A DNA stretch of 64,000 nt from an uncultured Legionella sp. (lineage in GTDB: Bacteria > Pseudomonadota > Gammaproteobacteria > Legionellales > Legionellaceae): NCBI GenBank assembly GCA_902168255.1, contig CABHON010000013.1, positions 186,001 through 250,000 on the forward strand, read 5' to 3'. The notes under the pieces are model-generated. The model ran no database searches and was not told the DNA's origin. It saw nothing but the letters and a program-made list of their open reading frames with translations. This document shows, piece after piece, positions 44,290-53,243 of the stretch (positions within the stretch are counted from its first letter, which is position 1; each line of letters starts with the position of its first letter). Position numbers and translations under genes: made by a program.

Positions 44290-45599
44290 AATGTTCTCAA
44301 TTCGCTTATCAATAAATCAATCTGCTCCGGTTGAATAGTAAAAGGTGGCGTTAAACCCAGAACATTTCCTTTAAGGCCACAAGGTAAAGCAATAAATCCT
44401 CGTTGCAACAATGCGTTACATAGTATTAATACGAGGTTTTTATTTTTATGCTCAAACTCAACCCCTAGCATCAGTCCTCGACCACGTATATTAGTAATGC
44501 AAGAGATATCTGATTGCAAATGTATCAGCTTGTTTTTAAAATATTCACCAATGATATTTACTCTAGGTAATAAATCCTTTTCTAACACATCAATACAAGC
44601 AAGTGCCATGGCACATCCTACTGGATTTCCTAAAAAAGTGGAAGTGTGTAATGCTTCACCTTTTGAATCACCCCATCCTGACATTACCTCATCAGTGCCA
44701 ATAACGGCTGAAATGGGAAAACCACCATTCATGCCTTTTCCTAAACACAATAAATCGGGCACAATACCAGCGTGCTCAATAGCAAACATTGTACCTGTTC
44801 GCCCAAAACCGGTATAAATTTCATCCATAATAAATACAATGTTGTGTTTTAATGTGATTTCACGAAGCACTTGTAAGTACTCAACTGATGCTTCAATAAT
44901 GCCCCCACGACCTAAGATAGGTTCAATAATAACAGCACCAATAGGTGAACTGCTTTTTTCTGCTTCCTGAATGGTTTCTTCGATTAATTCTTTAAAACTG
45001 GCTAAAGTAATATGGTTAGTTGGATAAGGCAAACGATGAATATGGACATTTAATTGGGATAAAAAAGGTTCTCGAAAACTATCCCGGTAAGAAGTGACAG
45101 CTAATGCGCCATAACTGAGGCCATGATAAGCGTCTTCAAAAGCAATCACACCCGGTTTTTGCGTTTTCATCACAGCCGTTTTTAAGGCGGCTTCAACTGC
45201 TTCAGATCCGCTATTGGTAAGAAATGTCCGTTGCAAATTTCCTGGTGTAATTTCAGCTAAACGCTTGAGTAATGTAACTTTATTTTTTCCAGGAAAAGCA
45301 TCACCCATTGCATGAGGCATTTCAGACATTTGATGCTGTCCTGCTTGAACAATCACTGGATTGGCATGACCAACCCCTGCTACGCCAAACCCAGAAGTCA
45401 AGTCAATAAAAGTATTACCATCCACGTCTTCTATAAAAACATCCGATGTTTTCGACCAAACAATGGGACAATCTATCCCTCCTACTTGTGCTCGGGCTAA
45501 ATGACGTGCAGTAATAGCTGGACATTCATAGAGGGCTAATTCTGATATAATTTTCCTGGAATTTGGCCCAGGAATTGTAGTTTTTATTTGTGGTAACAT
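44268..45599 (-). CDS. Class III PLP-dependent aminotransferase
   Basis: 443 residues from the ATG at 45599. Markers are IDLTSGFGVAGVGHANPV, RTFLTNSGSEAVEAALKTA (phosphate-binding) and VFIMDEIYTGFGRTGTMFA (Asp to pyridine N). The PLP lysine is in LLCLGKGMNGGFPISAVIG. The class transfers amino groups to aldehydes or keto acids (omega-aminotransferases, GABA, ornithine). Its overlap with luxE suggests that the aldehyde made by LuxE/LuxC is the acceptor, yielding a primary amine; that pathway is inference. Confidence 0.85.
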   Translation of the reverse strand: MLPQIKTTIPGPNSRKIISELALYECPAITARHLARAQVGGIDCPIVWSKTSDVFIEDVDGNTFIDLTSGFGVAGVGHANPVIVQAGQHQMSEMPHAMGDAFPGKNKVTLLKRLAEITPGNLQRTFLTNSGSEAVEAALKTAVMKTQKPGVIAFEDAYHGLSYGALAVTSYRDSFREPFLSQLNVHIHRLPYPTNHITLASFKELIEETIQEAEKSSSPIGAVIIEPILGRGGIIEASVEYLQVLREITLKHNIVFIMDEIYTGFGRTGTMFAIEHAGIVPDLLCLGKGMNGGFPISAVIGTDEVMSGWGDSKGEALHTSTFLGNPVGCAMALACIDVLEKDLLPRVNIIGEYFKNKLIHLQSDISCITNIRGRGLMLGVEFEHKNKNLVLILCNALLQRGFIALPCGLKGNVLGLTPPFTIQPEQIDLLISELRTLCTQYCP

Positions 45600-45604
45600 A
45601 TTTA

Positions 45605-45895
45605 TCAATTAAAAAATGCCTTAAATACTAATGCGCCAACTCCCGTCAAGGTAGCACTTAACATCCAACTGTGTACACTCACTTTTGATTCCAATTTCAG
45701 GACATCTACTTTCACTTCTTGGATTTCTTCTTTTAAGTCATCTATGTCTTTTTTGGTTGCAAATGTAGTATCTAATGACTCAGAAAGCGCTTCTTGATTA
45801 GCCCTTGCTAAAGCTTCCGCTTGTTGGGAAGAAAATCCTGATATTTCAAGAGTTTTTGCATACCGCAATGTATCAAAATGTACCATAGTCACCAT
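45605..45895 (-). CDS. DUF1640-like coiled-coil membrane protein
   Basis: 96 residues from the ATG at 45895 (GCGAGG upstream); ATGs at 45949 and, inside repeat B, at 46009 are longer options. FDTLRYAKTLEISGFSSQQA and TKKDIDDLKEEIQEVKVDVL are the DUF1640/CCDC90-like coiled coil. A C-terminal span, WMLSATLTGVGALVFKAFF, anchors it. It ends six bases before the aminotransferase ATG, so it may be the first gene of that transcript. Function unknown. Confidence 0.7.
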   Translation of the reverse strand: MVTMVHFDTLRYAKTLEISGFSSQQAEALARANQEALSESLDTTFATKKDIDDLKEEIQEVKVDVLKLESKVSVHSWMLSATLTGVGALVFKAFFN

Positions 45896-45951
45896 TATTT
45901 TTTTGCCTCGCTGTTGAACTTTATTAAATAATGAGTTAAACCAACTCATTG

Positions 45952-46077
45952 CTATACTCTTCGCTAATGAGTTTTCGGTTTTGTTGCGAGCGGCATCGAC
46001 TTCGGTCATGTACTACTTGTACACTCTCTCGTCTGTTTCGCTCGCGCCTCACCGAAAAATCATTAGCTGTGAGTATA
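45952..46077. repeat. Palindromic repeat, copy B (126 bp)
   Basis: CTATACTC at the left and GAGTATA at the right. Inside are ATGAGTTTTCGGTTTTGTTG, the core TCATGTACTACTTGTACACT and CACCGAAAAATCATTAGC. It is the reverse complement of copy A. It supplies the 5' end of a longer open frame for the DUF1640 gene. Confidence 0.85.
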
Positions 46078-46101
46078 TTTTAACCTAAAAATTATTTTTA
46101 A

Positions 46102-46225
46102 TATACTCTTCGCTACTGAGTTTTCGATTTTGTTGTAAGCTCCATCGACTTCGGTCATGTACTACTTGTACATTTGCTCGTCTGCTTCGCTTGCACCTCA
46201 CTGAAAATTATTAGCTGTGAGTATA
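46102..46225. repeat. Palindromic repeat, copy C (124 bp)
   Basis: Same order and direction as copy B, 24 bases away: TATACTCTTCGCTACTGAG, core TCATGTACTACTTGTACATT, end TTAGCTGTGAGTATA. B and C form a direct tandem between folA and the DUF1640 gene. Confidence 0.85.
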
Positions 46226-46268
46226 AATAATAAAGAAATATTATTGTATGAAAAGAAATTATTATTAT

Positions 46269-46781
46269 TTAAGAAGTAGTTCTTTGATGATAAACCATAA
46301 AAGTATAAGCGTAAGCGTTTTTTTCATCGGCTTCGTGTCTTTCTTCTTTTACTATTTGCCACACATTCCCATCTAATTGCGGAAAAAAAACATCTCCCTC
46401 AAACACCTGGTGCACACGGGTCAAATAAATTTTATTGGCAATTGGCAAAGCCTGCTCATAAATACTACTCCCGCCAATTATCATAATTTCAGGTACTTGC
46501 CCTGCTAACTGAATAGCTTCTGATAACGTATTGGCTGACATAGCACCTTCGTAGAAAAAGTTTTTATTTCCTGTCACCACAATATTCTGGCGATTCGGTA
46601 ATGGACGCCCAATAGCGCTAATGATTGAATCAAACGTCTTTCTACCCATAATAACGGGTTTATCGACAGTTTGCTCCTTGAAATATTTTAAATCACCCGG
46701 TAAATGCCAAAGTAACTGATTATTCTTCCCAATAGCATTATTTTCTGACACGGCAACAATTAAACTAATACAAGGTTTCAT
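46269..46781 (-). CDS. folA: Dihydrofolate reductase
   Basis: 170 residues. Motifs: LIVAVSENNAIGKNNQLLWH (with the Met20-loop region), DLKYFKEQTVDKPVIMGRKT, and EIMIIGGSSIYEQALPIANK. The catalytic acid is in LPGDLK (Asp-Leu-Lys). It makes tetrahydrofolate from dihydrofolate. It overlaps pdxA by four bases (ATGA). Confidence 0.95.
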   Translation of the reverse strand: MKPCISLIVAVSENNAIGKNNQLLWHLPGDLKYFKEQTVDKPVIMGRKTFDSIISAIGRPLPNRQNIVVTGNKNFFYEGAMSANTLSEAIQLAGQVPEIMIIGGSSIYEQALPIANKIYLTRVHQVFEGDVFFPQLDGNVWQIVKEERHEADEKNAYAYTFMVYHQRTTS

Positions 46782-47761
46782 AATGATGCACTCATTGAAA
46801 TAGCCATTTGAATGGCTTTAATTAAACTTTTATCGGAAGCATTGCCTGTACCTGCGAGGTCCAATGCTGTGCCATGATCAACAGAAGTACGAATAAAAGG
46901 TAGGCCTAAGGTAATATTAACAGCATCATCAAAAGCCGCATATTTTAATACCCCTAACCCTTGGTCATGATACATGGCTAAAAAGACATCTGCTTTCTCT
47001 TGATAAAAACGTGTAAACAAAGTATCTGCTGGAAAAGGCCCATATACATTATAGTCATTTGCTTGCATTTCTTTTAAAACAGGTGAAATCACCTCAATTT
47101 CTTCCCGCCCTAAATGCCCTCCTTCTCCCGCGTGGGGATTTAACCCAGCCACATAAATATCAGCGTTGGGACATCCAAAATACTTAGCAAAATCTTGACG
47201 AATAATAGTGATCACCTTTTCTAATTTCCCTGCAGTAATCGCATCGGGTACTTCACGTAAAGGAAGATGCGTTGTCACAAGCGCTACACGCAGGTCATCA
47301 GACGCAAGCATCATCACCACTTCGGGTGTATGGGTTAATTCTGCAAAATATTCTGTGTGGCCTGAAAAAGATATTCCTGCATCATTAATCACCCCTTTGT
47401 GAACAGGAGCAGTTACTAAAGCGGAAAACAATCCTCTCATACACGCCTCAGTCCCAATTTTTAAAAGGTTTAAAACATAATCAGCATTTTGGGAATTAAG
47501 CACGCCTGCTTGAACAGGTGCCAAGAGAGGCACTGGCCATACCCATAAATCAGAAGAAGATGGAGAAGATTCAATTAGTACTCCAGAAGAATATTCTTTA
47601 ATATTGACATGAATATTCAACAATTTTGCCCGTTCTTTGAAAAGCGTTATATCCCCTAAAACAACCAATGGCTGCGAAAACTCAATGCGTTTCTCAATGA
47701 GTTTAAGAATAATGTCTGGTCCAATGCCAGATGGTTCACCACTGCTAACAAGAATCATCAT
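46778..47761 (-). CDS. pdxA: 4-hydroxythreonine-4-phosphate dehydrogenase
   Basis: 327 residues. Family hallmarks: VSSGEPSGIGPDIILKLIEK, ISFSGHTEYFAELTHTPEVV (metal His) and VAGLNPHAGEGGHLGREEI. AMYHDQGLGVLKYAAFDDAV completes the metal and substrate site. It oxidises 4-phosphohydroxy-threonine in vitamin B6 synthesis. First gene of a pdxA-folA unit, divergent from purH. Confidence 0.95.
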   Translation of the reverse strand: MMILVSSGEPSGIGPDIILKLIEKRIEFSQPLVVLGDITLFKERAKLLNIHVNIKEYSSGVLIESSPSSSDLWVWPVPLLAPVQAGVLNSQNADYVLNLLKIGTEACMRGLFSALVTAPVHKGVINDAGISFSGHTEYFAELTHTPEVVMMLASDDLRVALVTTHLPLREVPDAITAGKLEKVITIIRQDFAKYFGCPNADIYVAGLNPHAGEGGHLGREEIEVISPVLKEMQANDYNVYGPFPADTLFTRFYQEKADVFLAMYHDQGLGVLKYAAFDDAVNITLGLPFIRTSVDHGTALDLAGTGNASDKSLIKAIQMAISMSASL

Positions 47762-47829
47762 TTTATTTTACCTATTGAATTGCATAATTAGCAAGACTAA
47801 AATGAGAATTTTGGCTAGAGATTAAATTT

Positions 47830-49338
47830 ATGACAACCACCCTTCGACGAGTATTAATCAACGTTTCGGATAAAAGTGGTGTGGTTGAATTAGCACATAC
47901 CCTTGCTCAAATGAATTGTGAAATTTTATCGATGGGCGGCACTGCTGCTCTTTTAAAAGAACATAACATTCCTCATGTTTTCTTTTCAGAAACCAACCTT
48001 TTAGGGGTGGATGCGGTTATCATGAATTTGCCTCCTTTTGAAGAAAGTATTTCAAATCCGCATCACACATTAGATGATGTGGTTGAAAATATAGATATTA
48101 GTGGCGTCACACTTATTCGCGAAGCCGCTAAAAATTATAAACACATTATGATTGTGGTTGATCCCAGTGATTACCCACGTTTTATCGCCTCTTTTACAAC
48201 GCATGCCAATACTTACCCCTTTCGTTTTTCCCTCGCTCAAAAAGCATTCAGTCATACGGCCGTCTATGATAGCAGCATAACTAATTATTTAGGATGTCAA
48301 AATAATGAGCAAGGATCAGAATTTCCCTTAAGATATCATTCGGTATATTACAAAAAACATGATTTACATCCTGGAGAAAATTCTCACCAAAAGGCGGCCT
48401 TTTATAGTGATACCCCAGACAACCATCGCTCATTACAAAAAAATTGGTTTGGTTTAGGTGCTTCGGCAATTCCTCAAGCTACGCTTATTCAAGGAAAATC
48501 TTTGTCGTTTAATAATATCGTTGATGCGGACAGTGCTTGGAGCATATTAAAAGAGCTTGATACCAATGAACCAGCCTGTGTGATTGTAACGCATGCCAAT
48601 CCCTGTGGAGTAGCCATTCGTTATACTACAAAAGATGCTTATCAAGCTGCTTGTGCAAACAATTCGTTTCCTGTTGAAGGCTGCATTATTGCCCTTAACA
48701 AAACTTGTGATCTACAAACTGCCACCTGCATTGTAGATACATCCTTTGTGAGAATAATAATAGCACCTCAAATCGCACCAGAAGCATTAGCATTATTTCA
48801 TCAAAAACCTCATATTCAATTATTAATTTGTCCTTATTTCCAACCAACTTCACAAAGTCGACCCACTCAAAGCTGGATGACTAAAAAAATTGTTGGTGGT
48901 TTATTACTTCAATCAACTGACTCAACACCCACCTCTGATCTTCAACATCTAACCTGTGTTACTAAGCGACAACCAACTGTTCAAGAAATAAAAGATTTAT
49001 ACTTTTCCTGGAAAATTGTAAAAAATGTTACTTCTCAAGCAATTGTTTATTCAAAAAATGAGATGACGCTAGGCATTGGTGCAGGTCAAATGCATTCTAT
49101 TGATAGTGCTTGGCTTGGTATTAAAAAAGCTAAACAGGCTAAATTCTCATTAGCAAATGCAGTAATGGCCAGCGATGTGGCGTTTCATGTTAGCGATATT
49201 ATTGAGGCGGCAGCAAAAGAAGGAATAACTGCCATTATTCAGCCCGGTGGTTCTTCAGAGGATGCGAAAATTATTGAAGCCGCCAATAAAGCAGATATTG
49301 CGATGATTTTCACTGGTGTGCAACATTTTAGATGTTAA
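47830..49338 (+). CDS. purH: PurH homologue with damaged cyclohydrolase and transformylase sites
   Basis: 502 residues, near normal length but missing key parts. The N-terminal half should be IMP cyclohydrolase. The block with RVKTLHP (catalytic Lys) is absent: about 35 residues between IPHVFFSETN and VDAVIMNLPPFEES. The NLYPF tyrosine is Pro (NLPPF). In the AICAR transformylase half the K-H pair is T-H (VTHANPCGVA) and the SNA asparagine is Q (TSQAIVYSKN). Yet the frame is open throughout and GIGAGQM and QPGGSS remain. It may be inactive, in decay, or repurposed. No other purine genes lie nearby. Confidence 0.8.
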   Translation: MTTTLRRVLINVSDKSGVVELAHTLAQMNCEILSMGGTAALLKEHNIPHVFFSETNLLGVDAVIMNLPPFEESISNPHHTLDDVVENIDISGVTLIREAAKNYKHIMIVVDPSDYPRFIASFTTHANTYPFRFSLAQKAFSHTAVYDSSITNYLGCQNNEQGSEFPLRYHSVYYKKHDLHPGENSHQKAAFYSDTPDNHRSLQKNWFGLGASAIPQATLIQGKSLSFNNIVDADSAWSILKELDTNEPACVIVTHANPCGVAIRYTTKDAYQAACANNSFPVEGCIIALNKTCDLQTATCIVDTSFVRIIIAPQIAPEALALFHQKPHIQLLICPYFQPTSQSRPTQSWMTKKIVGGLLLQSTDSTPTSDLQHLTCVTKRQPTVQEIKDLYFSWKIVKNVTSQAIVYSKNEMTLGIGAGQMHSIDSAWLGIKKAKQAKFSLANAVMASDVAFHVSDIIEAAAKEGITAIIQPGGSSEDAKIIEAANKADIAMIFTGVQHFRC

Positions 49339-49356
49339 TGTAATTAATCAGGGATG

Positions 49357-49451
49357 TTCCGACGGAGAACATCGATGTCTGGATTGCCACGTCGCTTCTG
49401 CTCTGCTAGCGCTACGCAATTTCGCTCCTCGCAATGACGTTCTCCGTGGAA
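49357..49451. repeat. Repeat related to the 42902 element
   Basis: Outer arms TTCCGACGGAGAAC and GTTCTCCGTGGAA enclose ATCGATGTCTGGATTGCCAC ... CTCCTCGCAATGACG. The inner part is the reverse complement of the left half at 42902 (CGTCATTGCGAGGAG to AATCCAGACATCGAT). It follows the purH stop. Confidence 0.75.
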
Positions 49452-49475
49452 AGATATGTGATTACATATTAATAA

Positions 49476-49510
49476 TATACTCTACATTAAAGTCATTAAT
49501 TGTGAGTATA
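49476..49510. repeat. Mini copy of the CTATACTC palindromic repeat (35 bp)
   Basis: TATACTCTACATTAAAGTC and CATTAATTGTGAGTATA keep only the two ends of copies B and C; the central core is absent. It looks like an internally deleted derivative. Confidence 0.55.
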
Positions 49511-49639
49511 ACCATCTATGTGAAACATTCGCATCTATAAAAAAAAACAGGTATCATTACTTTTATTAGTTTATTATACTCGCTGGCTCAAAAAAAACGA
49601 AAATTGAGAGCATTTAGTATGTAGCAAAAAGGTAATATT

Positions 49640-50257
49640 ATGACAAAAAATAAATTCTATAGTGTCTGTGTATTAACAGCCATAGCTTCTTTGAGCTTGT
49701 CTTCCTGTCAATCTACTTCTTCGGAATTATGGCCGGACAGTTGGGGGGATACCTCTGGTGAAAGACCTTCTCAAAAACAAATGGTAACGCCTGTTCAAAA
49801 GAAATCCTCGTCAGTATCAAGTAAAGGTGCCCCTGCAACGGTATCAAAAGGTGTAGTACTTCCAGCCACTTATTATTTAGCTGAAGGCAAACCTGTTTCT
49901 CATCAAGTCAGTGATACCACTTGGGTAGATAAACAAGATTCTGCAGGATACACCATTCAATTAGCTGATAATGACAATGCACCTCAAGTTGCGCAAACAC
50001 TTCAAAAAGCACCTAAAAATGCCCGTATGGCACAAGTGCAATATAATGACAATGGTAAATCAGGTTATATTGGAGTTTATGGAACCTATGCCACTAAAGA
50101 AGAAGCCGATGCTGCGTTAGCTAAATTACCCGCTAATCTTCAAACCGCTGCAAAAGTAGAACCATGGAGTACTGTTCAAGAAAAAACAACATCTTCTTTT
50201 GTTAATACGAGCGAACAATCCATAGCTCCTCCTGATATTACTGATATGAGTGAATAA
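49640..50257 (+). CDS. Lipoprotein with a SPOR domain
   Basis: 205 residues; AAAAGG lies before the ATG. A lipoprotein signal, LTAIASLSLSSCQSTSS, has its lipobox cysteine in LSSC. A low-complexity S/K linker follows. Then a SPOR-like fold: GYTIQLADNDNAPQVAQTLQ and SGYIGVYGTYATKEEADAAL. SPOR domains bind denuded septal peptidoglycan, so a cell-division or envelope role is likely. It precedes coaE by 17 bases. Confidence 0.85.
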   Translation: MTKNKFYSVCVLTAIASLSLSSCQSTSSELWPDSWGDTSGERPSQKQMVTPVQKKSSSVSSKGAPATVSKGVVLPATYYLAEGKPVSHQVSDTTWVDKQDSAGYTIQLADNDNAPQVAQTLQKAPKNARMAQVQYNDNGKSGYIGVYGTYATKEEADAALAKLPANLQTAAKVEPWSTVQEKTTSSFVNTSEQSIAPPDITDMSE

Positions 50258-50274
50258 CGAGAGAAATTTAATTC

Positions 50275-50883
50275 ATGTTTTGTATTGGCATTACGGGCGG
50301 TATTGGCAGCGGAAAATCAACTGTTGTCAATTTATTTCGATTGTACGGTGCAGGCATTATTGACTCGGACGTCATTGCCCGTAATCTTGTTGAGCCTCAC
50401 CAATTTGCTTACAACCGTATTGTGGAACATTTTTCTAATACTATTTTAGATGAAAGAAAAAAAATTGATCGACGGAAGTTACGGCAAATTATTTTTGAAT
50501 CAAAAATAGAGCAAAAATGGATTGAGTCGCTACTACATCCTTTAGTTCGCCAAGAAATAAGAAAACAGTCCTTAGAGCTTAAGACACCCTATGTAATGAT
50601 AGATATTCCGTTACTTAAGCGTCGTGAGGATTTTCCTTATCTTAATCGGATTTTAGTGATTGATTGTCCAGAAAAAATACAAATTCAACGCGTTGCCCAG
50701 CGTGATGGTATCTCAGAAATTGATGCAAAAAAAATTATTCATGCCCAAATTTCTCGTTCACAAAGAAATGCTTTGAGTGATGATATTATTCTTAATGATT
50801 CAAACAATTTAACCCAGTTGGAAAAAGAAGTAGAAAAACTCCATGAATATTATATGGAGTTATCTAAAAAAATGCCCTATTAA
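50275..50883 (+). CDS. coaE: Dephospho-CoA kinase
   Basis: 202 residues. P-loop CIGITGGIGSGKSTVVNLFR, then IIDSDVIARNLVEPH (catalytic Asp), LLHPLVRQEIRKQS and VMIDIPLLKR. VIDCPEKIQIQRVAQRDGI is the LID region. It performs the last step of coenzyme A synthesis. Same strand and close to the SPOR lipoprotein. Confidence 0.95.
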   Translation: MFCIGITGGIGSGKSTVVNLFRLYGAGIIDSDVIARNLVEPHQFAYNRIVEHFSNTILDERKKIDRRKLRQIIFESKIEQKWIESLLHPLVRQEIRKQSLELKTPYVMIDIPLLKRREDFPYLNRILVIDCPEKIQIQRVAQRDGISEIDAKKIIHAQISRSQRNALSDDIILNDSNNLTQLEKEVEKLHEYYMELSKKMPY

Positions 50884-50898
50884 CTATAAGATGGAAAG

Positions 50899-51472
50899 TT
50901 AGAGTGCATTAATTTTTTCTAAAGTTAGTCCAAATTGTTCTTTTAAGAAACTTGGCATCAGCCAATATTGGGCTGTTTCTTCTGTAAAAGATCCAAAGTG
51001 TTCCTTGTAATGAGGGATCCATGAAAGCATCTCTTTAACTAGTTCTGATTTATCCGTTTGATTGCCTAAATCTTCTAAATGAACAGTTGTGTGATGCAAA
51101 AAAAATTTACCAGGCAAGGCTTCACAAAAAACTTGATAATCGCGTGTTTGAACAATAAATGCATGCCAAATTTCATCGATGGGCTTTTTGACAGGTACAA
51201 AGCTTTCTTCACCTTTATAAAGTGACCGCAAGTACACAAATTTTAAAAATTCAGAAGTACGTAAAAGTAACTCGTGATGCGAAAGGTTGGAAAATTCATG
51301 TTCTAAAATGTTCAGCATGAAGTTAAAAGAATATGTTGGGGCAACTTTTTTAAAAAGCGGCCCCAACTCGTTAGCAAAATTAACCACAGCAACTGCCGCT
51401 TTTTTCAGCATAAGCAGCTAATGCGGAAAAATAATGCTTGCTTAATAAAACGGCCAATTTCTCTAATGTCAT
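50899..51472 (-). pseudogene. GRDP-like domain gene with one base extra at an A6 tract
   Basis: A good ribosome site (AGAGGAG) precedes the ATG at 51472, which opens MTLEKLAVLLSKHYFSALAA then AYAEK. At GAA AAA AGC (A6 at 51400-51405) this frame goes on to a TAA at 51380-51382. The other frame, open from 51411 to 50899, continues AAVAVVNFANELGPLFKKVA; removing one A joins them. The C-terminal part has VKKPIDEIWHAFIVQTRDYQ, the IDEIWHAH-like signature of glycine-rich-domain (GRDP) proteins. The 170-residue ATG frame at 51411 may still be translated. Function unknown. Confidence 0.6.
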
Positions 51473-51569
51473 TTCAGTTATCTCCTCTTTTATAAAAAAA
51501 AATTTTAGCATTACTTATTAACAAAAATTAGCAAACAATCAACATACACTACCATACTAGAAGAAACTA

Positions 51570-53174
51570 TTATTTTGGCAGTAAAGGAGAAAGCTCCATT
51601 TCTTTTTCATTGCCACTTACCACTTTTTTATTTGCCGACCAAAAACATAGGCTAGCAAAAATACTTTGAGTTGGTGTATCTAATAAGCGATTAATATTTT
51701 TATCGCTCGGCGATTGACCTAATTCTTCCATGTGCCGTCTAAGATTCTGTTGATTTTCTGACGTTATACCTCGGTCAGAATAAGTTAACAGTTTCCTCAT
51801 TGATTGAGACATAGTAGGCTCTCTCAATGTTAAAATAATAGGAAGCAATGGTTTAATTCTATTAAATTCTTTTTCTATTTCTTTAATTTGTGAATTGCCT
51901 AGAATATTGATGCTATTTCGAGGTACTGTTAGAAATCGATGTAATAAACTCTGTTTATCATTAAGTGCTTGGTTTAAATAGTAAAATCTTTTTTCTAAAT
52001 TAGGTTCTTGTTTAATTCTTTGTACAATGTTTTCCTTATTCTTCAACTGTTTTGCTTCTTTTAATATAGCATCCTCAGGCATTCCCTTATAGGTTTCTTC
52101 TATGGGGCATGTTTTCTCTATACTTAATTCAAGGTATTTAACTGCCAGTTTTCGCAGATATTTTAATGCATCATAATCTTCTTTAAACCTTCCTTTTTTA
52201 TGCATAAATATTACTAATGAGTCTTCTTGAGGATTAGGATTAAGAAAAACATCTGTTAAAAATGCCCTTAATTCTTCTTTAGGAAGTAAGATAATTTGAT
52301 TATAAATGTCTTCTTTTGTGTAGTAAGGCAAGTAAGTAAATGCTTTCTGATGAAAGTCAGGAATAAACATCCATTGTGCATCTACAATTAATGGAGTATT
52401 TTTCATTAATGAATAGAGCTGAGAAGTATAATCAATTATAGGCGAAGTATCTTCTCTAAATCCTATTTTTTCTCTTTCTTTTCGTCCAAACAAGCAGTTC
52501 AAGAACATTTCCCACGTTCTATTTTCAGGTTCAACTTTGTCTATAAGAGTAATAAACTTCTTTAACACTGTCTCCGAACTAGTAACCCAAAAAATTAATG
52601 AACATTGAAGAGGAAAATTATAATATGTTCGTATAGGTGGTTTTATCGCACCTGGCATATTATCTTGGTAATCTATATAAACATGTTGATTTACCAGCTC
52701 AATACTGAAAATAAACAAAATGAGATCAGGATGTCTAAATTGTTTTTCATCAAAAGTTTGGGAAAGAAGATCTAAAAGGTCACTCATTCCTTCTATAATT
52801 TTTGATTGAATCACTTTTTTTTGATGGGAAGTTTTCGCCATTGTACCTAATCGACATAAAAGAAAGAGCCAAACCATTTTCTTACCAATAGGGCTTCTTG
52901 GATCTTTAAGATAATCCATACCATCACATTTTTCTGGCTCAGTTGTGGTTACACCTCTTCCCATACCCCATCTATCTATTCTAGCACTTGGGGTTGCAAG
53001 ATAATCTACATACAAATTATATATAAGGTCAGACTTTTTAAATTCATCTGTCAGGTTAAATCTATCAGAATAAGGGGCACGTTCAGGAATGGATGAAGCT
53101 AAATTTACCTTTGCTCCACCTAAGTTTTCACAAAATATTTTACTTGCCAATGTATAATCAGTAACGCCAGGCAT
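51570..53174 (-). CDS. Large orphan protein, candidate effector
   Basis: 534 residues from the ATG at 53174, with AGGAGGG eight bases upstream; a TTG at 53180 gives the longest frame. No family, signal peptide or membrane span. Helical segments occur throughout (KKVIQSKIIEGMSDLLDLLS; FNRIKPLLPIILTLREPTMS). The tail, VVSGNEKEMELSPLLPK, has three glutamates close to a hydrophobic end, as in E-block signals. An effector function is a guess. Confidence 0.6.
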   Translation of the reverse strand: MPGVTDYTLASKIFCENLGGAKVNLASSIPERAPYSDRFNLTDEFKKSDLIYNLYVDYLATPSARIDRWGMGRGVTTTEPEKCDGMDYLKDPRSPIGKKMVWLFLLCRLGTMAKTSHQKKVIQSKIIEGMSDLLDLLSQTFDEKQFRHPDLILFIFSIELVNQHVYIDYQDNMPGAIKPPIRTYYNFPLQCSLIFWVTSSETVLKKFITLIDKVEPENRTWEMFLNCLFGRKEREKIGFREDTSPIIDYTSQLYSLMKNTPLIVDAQWMFIPDFHQKAFTYLPYYTKEDIYNQIILLPKEELRAFLTDVFLNPNPQEDSLVIFMHKKGRFKEDYDALKYLRKLAVKYLELSIEKTCPIEETYKGMPEDAILKEAKQLKNKENIVQRIKQEPNLEKRFYYLNQALNDKQSLLHRFLTVPRNSINILGNSQIKEIEKEFNRIKPLLPIILTLREPTMSQSMRKLLTYSDRGITSENQQNLRRHMEELGQSPSDKNINRLLDTPTQSIFASLCFWSANKKVVSGNEKEMELSPLLPK

Positions 53175-53243
53175 GAGCAACCCTCCTTTTTATAGCTTAA
53201 AAAACAACAACTTAACACATTGTATCGGGTTAATATTAAGGCT

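Noticed and set aside
45896-46009. Longer N-terminus of the DUF1640 protein (MTEVDAARNKTENSLA)
   Set aside because: It is a translation of repeat B; better-placed starts lie downstream.
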